NCBI GenBank assembly: GCA_021234155.1
Contig: JAJEKV010000060.1
Location: 4,486,323-4,550,322 of the forward strand
From: Isoetes taiwanensis
Lineage: Eukaryota; Streptophyta; Lycopodiopsida; Isoetales; Isoetaceae
Length of the DNA stretch: 64,000 bases
Direction: 5' to 3'
Shown: positions 47,236 to 58,359 of the stretch, in pieces
Layout of the letters: each line of letters starts with the position of its first letter
Numbering within the stretch: position 1 is the first letter of the stretch
Notes under the pieces: generated by a model
The model's input: only the letters and a program-made list of their open reading frames with translations
Told to the model about the DNA's origin: nothing
The model's database searches: none
Position numbers and translations under genes: made by a program

Positions 47236-47575
47236 AATCAGCATATTCTGTATTGCAGAGAACACTGAAATATAATTTGTCATCCAAGCATAAACAATAG
47301 AACCAAGCCCTGTATGACCACTAAACTTTTAACTCATGCAATATTCTTAGAATTAAGAAGGTGTTTCCAGTACCAACTAGAAAGCATCGTGGAAGCTTAC
47401 TGTGGCTAGTAGAAATAGCACATAAGAAAGATCAAGCATGTTTGTAAATAAGAAAACTTGGTCAGGCTGGTAGAACCAATGCCCCCAAGCTCCTAGTATG
47501 TCTGTAAAACAAGCATTCTTGAAGTGAAATTGCTGATCATCAAGTAATTGTTAGATCAAATAATTGTTAGATGAG

Positions 47576-48516
47576 GCATCACAGCCTGCCATAGTTTGGA
47601 AAGGAGATTTTTAGGACTTCCTCCTGATCTTGATGTTCAAACTTGTTCTGATATGAAGCTGCACTAGAACAGTGTTGAATGATCCATGGATGAGATAAAA
47701 TCTGCTCCAAAGATATTCTGTCCTCTGGTTTGGGCCTCAACATAGCCAAAACAAGGTCTCTGGCATCCTTTGGCACAGCACCATCAACAGGCCAAACTAA
47801 GTACAAAAGGGCAAAATCCTGGGCTTCACACTGTAGTTTCTTGAAGTCGTCAATCTGCACCCGTTGAAAGGCTATTTTGCCAGTGAGTGACTCATATAAA
47901 ATCAACCCTAAACCCCAAATATCCACTTCCTTTGAGCTCCGTTGTTGCCAAACCTCCGGTGCAACAAAATATGGATTTCCTACTATGTCGGTAAAACAAG
48001 AATCATCAGCAGAAACGAAATCAGAGAGTCCAAAATCTGAAACCCTAACATCATAGGGTTCCCCGGCCACAAGTATGTTGTCCGACTTTAGATCTCGGTG
48101 CACAATTTGGTTAGAATGTAAAACCTGTATATGCTGTGCTAGGTTTCTTATAAGAAGGGCTGATTCCTTGTGGGAAAGTTTGCCTTTCTTTTCAATTCTA
48201 GAAGCCAGGCTATAATGACATAATTCCATGATCAAATGCCAAAAACGTTCGTCTTCGATTACCTCTTCCAAATGCAGAAAGCCGGAGCAGCCGGAAAGCT
48301 TCCGCATAATCTTGACCTCTTTTTCCACTCCTGCCTCTGTCATCATCTTTCTTCCCTTTTGGGAATGGTTTTGGAAGCGAATTGCTTGCTGGTGCTTTTA
48401 CTCCGGCAAAGAAAGACTGTACATGTTCCTCCGCTGTCGATTCTCTTGAGAACATCGTAGCGCTTTAGAAGATTGGAATAGGCCTCGCTCAGCCTCAAAT
48501 CCATCGTATTCGTCAT
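47576..48516 (-). CDS. Serine/threonine protein kinase, intronless, one apparent frameshift
   Basis: A complete kinase fold of about 310 residues: glycine loop IDSGGTCTVFLC, Lys in FASKTIPKREE, alpha-C Glu in EKEVKIMRKL, catalytic HRDLKSDN, DFGLSDF, VAPEVW, DIWGLGLILYESLTG, and a C-lobe ending in DRISLEQILSHPWI. The overall pattern is closest to the CDPK/PEP-carboxylase-kinase group, without EF hands or a regulatory tail. The N-terminal part (MTNTMDLRLSEAY from 48516) and the main frame (from 48346) are offset by one base at GAAGAAAGATG, about 48348. This is either a real lesion or a sequencing error in an A-run. All catalytic residues are otherwise intact, so the locus may be functional. The upstream start at 48534 (MLVFVG) is possible. 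Confidence 0.8.
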
Positions 48517-48542
48517 TCCGACAAACACAAGCAAGCGAGACC

Positions 48543-48632
48543 TAGAAACTGAGCCTGTGCCTTTTTTTTATTCACTTGCCCTCGACAAACTGAGCCTGTG
48601 CCTTTTTTTTATTCACTTGCCCTTTTTTCTAC
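48543..48632. repeat. Tandem duplication upstream of the kinase start
   Basis: AACTGAGCCTGTGCCTTTTT followed by TTTATTCACTTGCCC occurs twice in direct succession within the 5' flank of the kinase. Confidence 0.9.
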
Positions 48633-48683
48633 ACGTAACCTACACCACCTAGAAATTCATTGAGATTACCTACTAAGGTTTTT

Positions 48684-48845
48684 GGGTTGCCCCTAGGGGG
48701 GCAATCCCTTGTTTATGTGGGTTTTTGGCATATTCATGGTATATGCTAGCATATACCTAGAATATGCCAAAAGCCGCTAAAAACCTCGTAAAAAGTGTAA
48801 ATGCTAGGTCATCCACTGTTGCCGGTAATTTGGCTGTGCATCTTA
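48684..48845 (+). repeat. Left member of a ~160-bp inverted repeat pair, with nested palindromes
   Basis: Order: hairpin GGGTTGCCCCTAGGGGGGCA..., TTGTTTATGTGGGTTT, then a nested palindrome in which GGCATATTC...GAATATGCC (48727-48768) encloses the perfect GGTATATGCTAGCATATACC (48738-48757), then CTGTTGCCGGTAATTTGGC. The reverse complement of the whole order occurs at 56715-56856. Confidence 0.85.
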
Positions 48846-51250
48846 GGCTAACCTAAGTTTGGATGCATGGAGGCCATGCGGGAATGATGCAACTCCTACA
48901 ATCCGACATTTGCCTCGTTTCCCAAATGAATCCAGTCGGGGTTTTTCTTGCTTCATTTTACGCTAACTATTTTCCGGGAGGTTTGATCGGCGCCCGGTTA
49001 GTTGTGGTTTCCATGGCTAGCTTGTTTTGTCTCCCCCTCGAAGGCTATGGTGGCATTTCTGGCTGGATAAGTAAGAATTCAAGCATCACTATTTTAGTGT
49101 TTAACCTAAGAAGGATCATTTAAATGCGGACCTCTAAAGGTCTGCAGTCGAGGAGTCATCGGATCTATTTGCAACATGCCCAAATAGATACACAAAGCAA
49201 TCTGGATAATTTGGGACGAGAGAACAAGAATTTTTAAAGATTTTCGACCTTAATTTATGACGGAGGAAGAATGGTATTCAATCAAGTCCACGATTCTGCG
49301 AAATCTGCGAGCTTTTAAGATATTACGTTCCCTGTTCTTCATAATAAATTTTGGTAGTTTTGACGACCTTCGATTGATTATGGCGGCATCTTTTGGATGA
49401 AGATTATGGCGGCATCTTTTGGATAAACACGGTACACTTTTCTTGCTAGCTCGAGCGTTTTTTCTTATATTCCTTGCATTTGTGACACTTTTAAGGCCCT
49501 TATAGAAGGGATCTCTTTGTCAACCTGGACTTGGATATTTGAGGCCTCCATTTTTCTTCTATGTTTGGTTCTCAACCTTATTTACTTTGTCATTCCACGA
49601 CCATGATTGGCAAACCGCATTCGATCTTATGGATCATTTTGGCATGATTTGTTTTGGTCCGTTTTACGGAATATTATGTCTCAGTAGTTTCTAGTCAAAA
49701 CCGATGCTTGAAAGATGTTGCGGTTGTCTTGCAAAATGCATGGAGGTCGCTTCGCATCTCATTTCTAACTTTGTAGCGAGATGGTTCGGATGGGTCCGAA
49801 AACATCCAAGATATAAGAAAAAGAGTAGTTTGTTGTAGTGCAAAAGCACGGAGGACTTTAAGGTCTGCGGCTCTTATTTGATGAGTGCTAGTGTGCCTTA
49901 CAAATCGGGAATAAGGCAACAAGGATAGCGATGGGCTGCATGAAGCTTGACAAGAGGAAGAGGCAATTGTCTCTAGCTTGTGTATCATATACCAATTTGT
50001 GAATAGTGCTTGTGTTATTGTGCTTCTTTGGCGGCGCTGATAGTGTAGTTAAGTAAGTTTCGTTTCCTGTCAATTCAAGAGTCATGTATGGATCGAAACA
50101 TAGACATAGCGTACTGGATATTTGTAGTTCACTTAATGATCTGAGGGATTGGAAAAATTGAGATATGGAGTTATTATGCCACTAACTGGCTTAAGATGAG
50201 GACCATGGGGATTGTGGAAAAATGATAATTTGTCTTTGAGTGTGGGCAAAGGGATGTGGAGAATTAGGGATAGCCTTTTTATAATAGGCAAATGAGCATT
50301 GCAGGTTTTGTTGGGAGAGAAAGCCAAACTATGTTTGGGGGAAAGCCAAATTACATGTTCATATACTCGACTTGATATTGTATGTAGCATGGTGTGGTAT
50401 GTGACAGTCAGGTCATGTGCAAGTAGTATTTGGTTGCTTTGGATTGGCTTGCTGAGGGGGTATGTGGGGTATGGGATAAAGCCTTGAAAAGGTTGGGGCC
50501 CATTATATAACGATTTTCATGAAGGATCCGCCCTCTTGGTGTGTTGCTTAGCACTAAGAGATTATTGTGTAACATTTGGCATCACAACCAAGGTTCAATT
50601 AGTGGCAGCCACCACCATGTAACTAACTAACTATAACTTTCCCACCATGTTGTGGATCATGTATGTTACTACAATTTCAACTTGCACCATCTGCTATATG
50701 CCATTTGTGATCCTAATAATTTGGTTCCAATTCAAACATGTATGGAATATATTCAAATACCCAAGTGAAGATACATAGTTCCACACTATATAGAAATGCT
50801 CCATGTCGAATGTTTATTTCCTTATCTAATACATCCACGTGATGTGACTCGTTTAATGGTGCTATAGATGAAGACCTATAGCTTAAAATATTGTGAGTAC
50901 TGGGAAGTGATGGCATTGCGAGGTTTGGAGTTAGGCTATGCATCAATGTTTCATTCCTCTACAAAACCTGCTCCTCAGATGTTTGAAGCTCTTCGTGACA
51001 AAAAATTGATCAGAGGTCTTCAAGCAGTTCTCTCATTTCTATGCTAACAAAACATGTATTTCCATTCTCTGCTCTATTACACTTGTCCTTATGCTTCTGC
51101 AATACTTCTTCCATGCCGAGCACCAAATATTTCTTCAGGCCAATTCCAATAAAGTCATGGTATCAAGTATTCTATTGTCTAGAAGTAGCAATTTGAATTG
51201 ATTGTCAAAACATGACTTTGAACTATGATTTAAGCCACATCACCCTCCAG
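48846..51250. other. No recognisable gene
   Basis: Only short frames without domain resemblance occur on both strands. I see neither splice-consistent exons nor repeat families shared with the rest of the window, except the phrase ATGGCGGCATCTTTTGGAT duplicated near 49380 and 49408. Confidence 0.5.
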
Positions 51251-51419
51251 CCATGGAGGGCAACCCGCCGTGCGCAGCACCTTGTTTCATGTCTTTTTTA
51301 AGTGTTTTCGAGTGTTTTATCTGTGTTAAATTTCAGGCGGCGGTGTGGTGGCGCCGCCACCACAATATACAATAAGATTACAATACAACATAATTTTTCA
51401 ATACAGCTTAAATTCAAAA

Positions 51420-51495
51420 AAGTTTCACATTTCCAAAAAAGTTTCACATTTCCAAAAAGTTTCACATTTCCAAGTTTCACATTTCAAAGTTCAGT
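51420..51495. repeat. AGTTTCACATTTCCAAAAA tandem repeat
   Basis: Four to five units of 13-19 bases, each AAGTTTCACATTTCC with a variable A-run. Confidence 0.9.
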
Positions 51496-51519
51496 TACTA
51501 TCAGATCCTCAAGAAATTT

Positions 51520-52143
51520 TTGGAATTGAAGCCATGACATTTTCAATAATCGGTCCAGCCTGTAAAGGATTCGCAATCGATATTGACAGAAACACGCAAT
51601 TCTTGTTTGTTGCCGCCATGAAAGACTGACCACCTGTATTAGTCATTGTAGAATTTGCAATCATGCTACCATCTTCTAACTAAGGACAATTCTTGAGGCA
51701 CTTTTCCCAAACATCATTGTCTATTTCCAGCTGCTTCAAACCTGTTACAGTGATACTTCCTGAATTCACAACATCTCCAACAGTAGCAACATCCATATTT
51801 GTAGAAACTGAAGCAACAGGTATAGAAGGAACAACAGACATAGCAACCTGTTTAAATAAATGGTTACTAAAGAAATTTAACAATGAAATTAAGGAATACA
51901 GAAATATATTACCTTACCAGAAGCTTTAATTTGATCACCTGCAACTTTCTCACTAGTAGCATCCTTGATTCCTTTACTAGAACTTGCTCCACCATTAAAT
52001 GCTGACATAATTGAACTTTTTCTTGTTTTCTGTTGCTGTAGCACGTCGCTATAAACTTTTAAAGTTCCATCCTCATTATATGGAGATGCCACAATGCTCA
52101 TTGCAGCATCAACCTGCATTTCCTTTGTCCTATCATACCTGCA
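51520..52143 (-). CDS. Two-exon fragment of an unidentified protein
   Basis: Exon 1 (52143-51911, after TTTCCTGCAG, ending before GTAATA) encodes YDRTKEMQVDAAMSIVASPY and SSIMSAFNGGASSSKG. Exon 2 (from about 51852 to about 51530) encodes VTGLKQLEIDNDVWEKCLKN and, after a stop, MTNTGGQSFMAATNKNC. The low-complexity Ser/Gly/Lys stretch and short intron resemble the neighbouring recombinase and methyltransferase genes in style. No domain is recognised. It lies inside the element with inverted ends. Confidence 0.45.
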
Positions 52144-52289
52144 GGAAATACTGTTAGCAATAAGAACAAGGTGCTGCGCACGAGGGGTTGCCCTTCGGTG
52201 GCCCTGTGTTTTCATGGGTTCTGTTTCATTCTTTTGTGCTGGGTCTTGTTCGTTTTGAGTGGAATCAAAATCCAAAGATTACAACATAC

Positions 52290-53035
52290 GGGATCAATAT
52301 TCTTGGACCAAAGTAGCATGCAAGTCCTTTTCACATGTGTCCCAGAAACATGGCCAAAACTTGGAGAGTTGCAAAGATAATAATTGTGATGCCAATATAT
52401 CTATGTGAGTGGTATTCATGACCAACAGATTTATGCCCTAAATAAAGCTTATACCCCAAGCATTGATTCCTAGAACATAACCAGAAGCTTGAAAAAGGAT
52501 ATGGAGGTAAAACTAAGCAGGATCAAACCTTTTGAATGGACGGAGATATATGGCACACATAGCTCCAAGGATGAGAAGAATCCCCCAAGAAACTGTGGCT
52601 AAAAATCCATAAGTATTTTTAAGATGCTTCCTAGGAAACATCTATGGTTCCATAGCTATCTTGTTCAGAAAGAGAATGTTGTGCTAGAGCATCACCATTT
52701 ACTGTGCTACCTCTATTCCATAAATGGTACAGCTTGCCAGGAGCGTTGTTGAAACCTAACTTAGCATAGAATTTCATATTTTTCCCATCGATTTCTACAA
52801 CAGGATCCAACACTGTGAACACACTGCTATTCGATGGATGTGGAGCTGTAGCTAAGTTTTGACTACTTGTAAGTTGGTATTCAAATACATAACTTCCTGT
52901 TGACCACTGCTTAGAGATTTGAGATTGGTACGAGGACAAAAGAGAGTCTTCTTTGAATTGAGCTTGGAAGCTCTTGTTAACAAATGCTCTGATACTCTTC
53001 AGATCAACAAGTGTATTTTGGCGGTTATCCTTCAT
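52290..53035 (-). pseudogene. Cytochrome b561 and DOMON domain protein remnant
   Basis: The main frame ends KLYHLWNRGSTVNGDALAQH and GTIDVS, the C-terminal signature of the plant DOMON domain (heme-binding beta sandwich). After a frameshift it continues RKHLKNTYGFLATVSWGILL and LGAMCAIYLRPFKRFDP, the first transmembrane helix of the b561 core. Further downstream only LQVLAMFLGHM remains. These membrane proteins transfer electrons from ascorbate. The signal peptide and most of the b561 helices are missing, so it is a dead fragment. Confidence 0.75.
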
Positions 53036-53606
53036 TGATGTGATACTATTTCTGCTAGGCTGGCCCTTGCCATTCTAAAAAAGCACTTAGTCTGGCACAG
53101 TATACTATTTGGTTCTATAGCAAACAACAGCCCCTCTAGCTTCCTCCTCAATGCCCTTGGCTCCTTTTAACTCCTCTACATATTGCTTATCCCTATGAGG
53201 AGCTAGTAGCAACTCCTATTTGATTACTCTTAGGAGGTTATACACAACATCTTTCAAAATTTTCTCTTGGTTAGTTAACTTTTGACCATTTTTGCTCTTT
53301 CGACAAACTTTCTAAAAGTTCATGTATTCTTCATGAAGATCAGGGTTGGTCACTAGATCTAAAGTAGAAACATAGAAAAAGTGAGGACCAACAACAGGTT
53401 TGAATTATTTTGTCTTGTGAACTTACTCCTCGCGAAAGAAATTAAAGATCAGATTATAAACATCGGAGTATATATATTAAATATTGAAGCCGCTCGTTAT
53501 TAAGTTGCTAGGTTATTTGGTCCTTTTTAGATTCATTCAGTAATGCTTGCTCAAGAGTAATTTACAAATAGTAAGTTTTGTGGACCTTTTTGCAACATGC
53601 GCCAAC

Positions 53607-54026
53607 TCATTCTACACCTTCATGTGACCCGAATAGCAACTTTGATGGAATATTGTCATTGGGTGTCAAATTGTTTATCGGTGGATGTTGCAAGTGGTGA
53701 TCGATGGCGCTTTGATATGCCATAGCCAATGCAAGGACCCGCAATAAGGATGATAGACAACATCGTGAGGGAATCACACCTAGAATACAACTTCGAGGCC
53801 ACCTCACGAATCACCATAAGGTGTTGCATATATTCCGGTTATAAATCGGTTGTCCTTCCAAAAAGTACCTCCGTGCCAGAGAATTGGTTATGGTCTTGAG
53901 GGCTGTTGGTATGACAACGAGTGGCATTCCAACAAGATTCTCCACATATATCTTTTCCCAATCGGTTGCCCCCGCAACAAAGGCATCAATAAGCTTCATG
54001 CTCCTTAAAACCTCCTCTATTAACAC
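53607..54026 (-). pseudogene. Amidase-signature family protein, C-terminal remnant
   Basis: The frame from 54026 contains GATDWEKIYVENLVGMPLVV and IPTALKTI, the substrate-pocket segment near the C-terminus of plant amidases. Then, in another frame, LALAMAYQSAIDHHLQHPP and DNIPSKL, the family's C-terminal helix. The catalytic Ser-Ser-Lys region is not present. Stops lie between the two pieces. Confidence 0.65.
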
Positions 54027-54651
54027 TCCTCGGGCTCTTTGTGCCTAGTCCAAACAGAAAATGACTAGCCAAAATAAATACAATGGTGCAACGAATAAAT
54101 TCATGGACTTGCATATTATCCATCACGAAATGAGCCTTGCTTGTCGCAACACTATGGGCCGAAATCACGTGCCTCACACTCATCGGCTAATCCAACACGT
54201 TGTCAATGGTCAAAATGACTCGGCATGTCTACATCCACAATGGTATTGGCGATATATTGAGCACATTTTATTGTGCGATTCAGATTAAAACACCATTTTG
54301 ACTCCTTTAGATTCAAGTATGTGGACGACACGAGTAAACACAATTTCATTAGACAAAGGCATAAACCAAACATATAAATGTGTACTCCTGCTCACCTCCA
54401 TGTGCATCATCTGAATAGCCAACAAAGTAAGCTTTTTATGTCAATTGAAGAAGGATCTTTCAAGTTAATATCCTTGGAGGACAAATCGGTTGGGTCTCTA
54501 CCTCGTATTACATCAAATATTATGGCGCGATGCGTGGCACTTCTACAAAAAGAGCCTAATTTATCACATAATGCAATGACATGCATAAATATCATTAAAA
54601 GAATATAAGCAATCTTTTCGGAAAATCCTTGCAATGAACGGTTCGTTTGAC

Positions 54652-54751
54652 ACACTCATCACCCAAGAATGTCCAACCATTCCAAATGTTGGACCCGCAT
54701 CGTTGACACACTCATCACCCAAGAACGTCCAACCATTCCAAATGTTGGACG
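54652..54751. repeat. ~62-bp tandem duplication
   Basis: CACACTCATCACCCAAGAAY followed by GTCCAACCATTCCAAATGTT occurs twice, with one mismatch. Confidence 0.92.
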
Positions 54752-55039
54752 GAAACTCTGTAATCCCAGTCCTTGCAGCAGACCGCTGGTGTGGCGGTGA
54801 AACAATCGAGAACACTTTATGGCACGGGAAAGCCTCACTGACCTTATCACAAAGAATACACCATTTTCTCAACCATTTTCCCAAGCTTGATATTGCATAA
54901 TACATTTGAAACAGGGGACTACCTCTTGTAAACATATGGTTCCTCATTGATTATCGATTCTTAAATGGAATTGAACCCCAAGTAGTTTTGTAGCAATGAG
55001 AGCATTTTCTTTTTTCATCTCGCCATCCGAAGGTGACAT

Positions 55040-55611
55040 GTTGGCACATACTTGTTAAGCTACGATACATGTTGGCGAGAATTGGTTGCAACATTTCAAT
55101 GCATCCATGTCGGGCACATTGTCGTATCCAGATAGCACTCCATTGCATGATACAATTATCAAAACCACAAGCTCATTTCCTATCAAAGACATCTTGGGCT
55201 TCACAAGCATTTGGCAATCTCTTTCTAAAGCTTTGTTTTGAGCAACCAAGGTATGCACCGCCTCTATTGCTCCAACATCACAACATGCTTTTATGATACA
55301 AAAAAAATATGACAGAATTTAATTGAATGCCATCGATTTGCATCTGTTCAAGCATTCCAAGGCTTCATGTGGTGACCCATTTTAAATAATCCACGAAAGT
55401 AAAGCTGCCCAAGTTATAACATCTCGGGTTGGCAGCTCATTAAGGACTTGCCTTGCCTCATGCAAGTGAGTGACATCTCATGTAATGTGTTTATCAAAGT
55501 ATTGCAAAACAGAAGATCTCCATCACATCCCTGTTGGACAATGAATGTGTAAGAGAATATTACATTATTGGTAGAAATGCATTGTTGTTGCAAGTGAAAC
55601 AAACAAAGCAT
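55040..55611 (-). pseudogene. Pentatricopeptide-repeat (PPR) protein remnant
   Basis: Pieces in several minus-strand frames follow the PPR plan: FHLQQQCISTNNVIF, DLLFCNTLINTLHEM, LGMLEQMQIDGIQLNSVIF and AIEAVHTLVAQNKALE. Plant-type PPR proteins bind organellar RNA, and expanded families occur in seedless plants. Frameshifts and stops are frequent. Similar-looking scraps extend left to about 54050. Confidence 0.5.
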
Positions 55612-56225
55612 GGCAAAAGCCTATATACCTCTTGAATAAAGTGTCACAAACGTCCAATGGAGCTCCCAAAGTTGCAAACACCGCTTTATAGAGAAGGATA
55701 GAACAGCTAAGTCATCCAAAATGTCTGAACCGATCTCGCACCAACACAAGGCTTCTAGATAAGTACGTGGCGAAGACTATTATACCTTCAAATATATTTC
55801 ACAAACCTCTAAAGAGTTAGGAGGAAAGCTTGAGTTTCGGAAAAATCATGAGCAGCCTAAGTCGTTACTCAAATTAAGGCTCATATAAACTCAAGGATAG
55901 CAAAAAAACTTGACATGATCTATTTGTGGCCTTCGCAAGACAGATCTTGGAGCAAACTTTGATATCCATTCATTTGTTGCTGCGGGGATTAAAAGTGATG
56001 GTGGTTATTGATTTCTGCGCAGGGAAGAGAAGCAGGAACAGAGCGGAACAAGGAATTGAATGCCATGTTAGAACCTGGAAGCAAACTTTTGCACCACCGA
56101 TAGTCCAAATTTAAAACCAAAAGCAACAAGGGAAAGACATACGGGCAAGACGAGCTGTAAAATCCTCTTCTTTACTTCTGCTTCTTCAGTTTCTTCTTGG
56201 GATCTTCTACAAGGCTTGTGAAGAG

Positions 56226-56442
56226 AATCATTGTTTAACCTTGCTTTATAAATTGTAGCTAGTCTAGTCTTGCCAAGAACCTCTCCAAAAGCATTAAGAA
56301 CATCATAAGATAAGAACTGGAAGAAGAAATCATACCTGTATTGGAGTTGACTGGGAACAAAACCATCAATCGAGCTATTTACGACAAGAAATGCGACTTT
56401 AGAAATGGCGAACAGAACTTTTTCAATGTATTTGGCTTGCAC
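56226..56442 (-). pseudogene. Receptor-like kinase N-lobe fragment
   Basis: The frame includes LSYDVLNAFGEVLGKTRLAT and IYKARLNND, the start of an LRR-receptor-kinase domain: the glycine loop (GEVLGK-x-x-x-A-T-IYKA) before the VAIK lysine, which is lost. Nothing further of the kinase is seen. Confidence 0.55.
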
Positions 56443-56714
56443 AATCTAAATAGGTATTCGACTTTGAGATTTTTATCAGACGATTTGAAAAGCCATGTAC
56501 CTCTCAAATATTCGACTTCCAAAGTAGACAGAACGATTTGCTTGGCCGAAAATACCTCCCCCGTGCCATAAAACCTTGAGCCGATTAAACCCTAAGCAAT
56601 GCGGCTATGCCACGTGGGCAAGGGCATTCGCTTGTGGGCCTTCCTGCTTTGCCATAGCCCGATGCTCGGTTCTATCTTGCCGCCAGGCGCTTCAAACGCG
56701 TGGCGACCCACAAC

Positions 56715-56856
56715 CCAGATGACCGCCAATTTACAGGCAACAATGGGTTTGTAGCAGTCATCAGCATATCCTAGGTATATTCTAGCATATACTTAGGATA
56801 TGCCACAAACCCACATAAACAAGGGTTTGCCCCCCTAGGGGTAACCCAAAAAACAA
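56715..56856 (-). repeat. Right member of the ~160-bp inverted repeat pair
   Basis: Contains GCATATCC...GGATATGC (56764-56803), TAGCATATAC, ACCCACATAAACAAGGGTTT and the hairpin GGGTTTGCCCCCCTAGGGGT... (56823-56847), all complementary to 48684-48845. It lies directly after the last coding exon of the recombinase gene. Confidence 0.85.
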
Positions 56857-58359
56857 ACCATAAAACAAATAAATATAAAGTACTTACTTGCTATAAGACT
56901 CGACCTTCCTGTGGCCAGTATCAACATGCCAACTTCTGGTGGAACTCCAGCCATCGAAAGCCTAGAAACTAAAGTAACACGACCACTCTTATTAGTGATT
57001 TCGATATCACTCACAAGACTCCCCATTGATTCTAGCCAAGTCCGTAATTTATTAACACCCATAGGCACCTTTTGATACCACACCTGCAAAAAACAAGAAA
57101 CATATTAGCAAAATAAAATATTTAAAGAAAACAATAGTAATTAACTTACATTGTATCGAGGATTAGGAATTGTCTGCAAGAAGAAGTGTCGTGGCATTTC
57201 ATTCTCTTTTTCAGGCAAGTGTCGGATATACTGCTTGTATGTCTCAACAAAATCTGCTTCGTAGCTCCAAATAGGAGGCTGGAAGTGAGAATCATCAAAC
57301 CTAGTGATACTACAATTCCAGTTCTTTGATATGCGTTCTCTGTACTAAACAGAATCTCCAAATTCATCATTCCGCAGACTCATGTCACAATCGAGGACCC
57401 CATGCAACTCTGCATGACCTCTGATTCCAAACCTACTAACCATATAATAGCACAACCTTTTTTGACAACCTATAAATAAAACAAAAATTACATTAGTGTA
57501 AAACATAACCCTGAAAACAATCTAATAACAGTGTAATAACCCTAAAACATTAAGCTAAAACTAGAAAAAACTAGCTAAAAACTAGCTAAAAAAACTAGCC
57601 TACAATTAGAAATAACAAATAAACAAAGAAAGTAATTTGGTGGTCACGATCTGCCAATAATTCGCGCTCAACATTAAAGCTGATTTCTGCTGTCTTCTTC
57701 TTCTCAGCTCCCACACCAGCACGTCGTGAACGCTCCGCAGCACCAATGAACGCCTTGCAAGCCCTACCAAAGATTGCATGCTTTAAAATATTGAACCTCT
57801 CCCTATCAACTCCTGTCTGCTCAATAATCATGTCTTGTCTCTTCCTTATAATTCGACCAATAGTCTTAAACAGGTTATTGAGGCTGCAAGAATAACAATT
57901 AAAGAGGTTAGAATCAATAATTAAAAAACAATATTAACAACACAGTCACTAACCTGCTTGCAGGAAACATTTTGCCATTGTTTTTCTTCACCTGGATCAT
58001 GAACATGACCAGCATATCATTCATCTCCTGTAAGGGAACATCTTCAATTGGAACAGAAGTGTCAAACTTTCTGAATACCCTCCAAGCATCAAATTTTTTT
58101 CTTGCCCAATTAGTGGCCTTAGAAGACCGATCTCTCCCTCCATGATACACATCATGCATTAATTTTTCATCAAGAGGCAAGAACCTCGGATCCTCAACCT
58201 CTTTCTCTGTATCTTTTTCACTGGATCCCTGAAATCAACATTATACCACTCTTCTTTCTCAACTTCTGCCATAAACTTGTCTATTTCGTCAAGATTCCCA
58301 TTTTCCAGAAACTGATCAACATCCCCTATCTCTTCTTCAGCACCAAGAGCAGTAGTCAA
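56835..58359 (-). CDS. Crypton-like (DUF3504-type) tyrosine recombinase, multi-exon, probably decayed
   Basis: Exons in order: 58359 to about 58230 (after TATACAG; acidic GAEEEIGDVDQFLENGNLDE); to 57954 (SSKATNWARKKFDAWRVFRK, LNxRF-like NDMLVMFMIQVKKNNGKMFP); 57883 to about 57600 (HAIFGRACKAFIGAAERSRR, GVGAEKKKTAEI); about 57471-57150 (YYMVSRFGIRGHAEL with catalytic Arg at 57420, then YKQYIRHLPEKENEMPRHF); 57085-56835 (WYQKVPMGVNKLRTWLESM, ITNKSGRVTLVSRLSMAGVP, LATGRSSLIASKY, Tyr at 56880). This is the domain order of Crypton recombinases and of the DUF3504 domains of ZMYM, QRICH1 and KCTD proteins. The first catalytic His is Lys and the second is Arg; both Arg and the Tyr remain. A one-base frame offset near 58229 and one TAG near 57343 suggest decay. 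Confidence 0.8.

Larger units (their letters stand above)
51256..52196 (-). mobile_element. ~0.94-kb element with ~31-bp inverted ends
   Basis: GAGGGCAACCCGCCGTGCG continuing CAGCACCTTGTT (51256-51286) is the near-complement of AACAAGGTGCTGCGCACGAG continuing GGGTTGCCCTTC (52165-52196). Between the ends is a two-exon gene fragment. The outer part of each end is the GGGTTGCCC motif also seen at 43815, 48684 and 56823. It lies within the 8-kb interval bounded by the larger inverted repeat and interrupts the end of the cytochrome b561/DOMON remnant. Confidence 0.6.
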
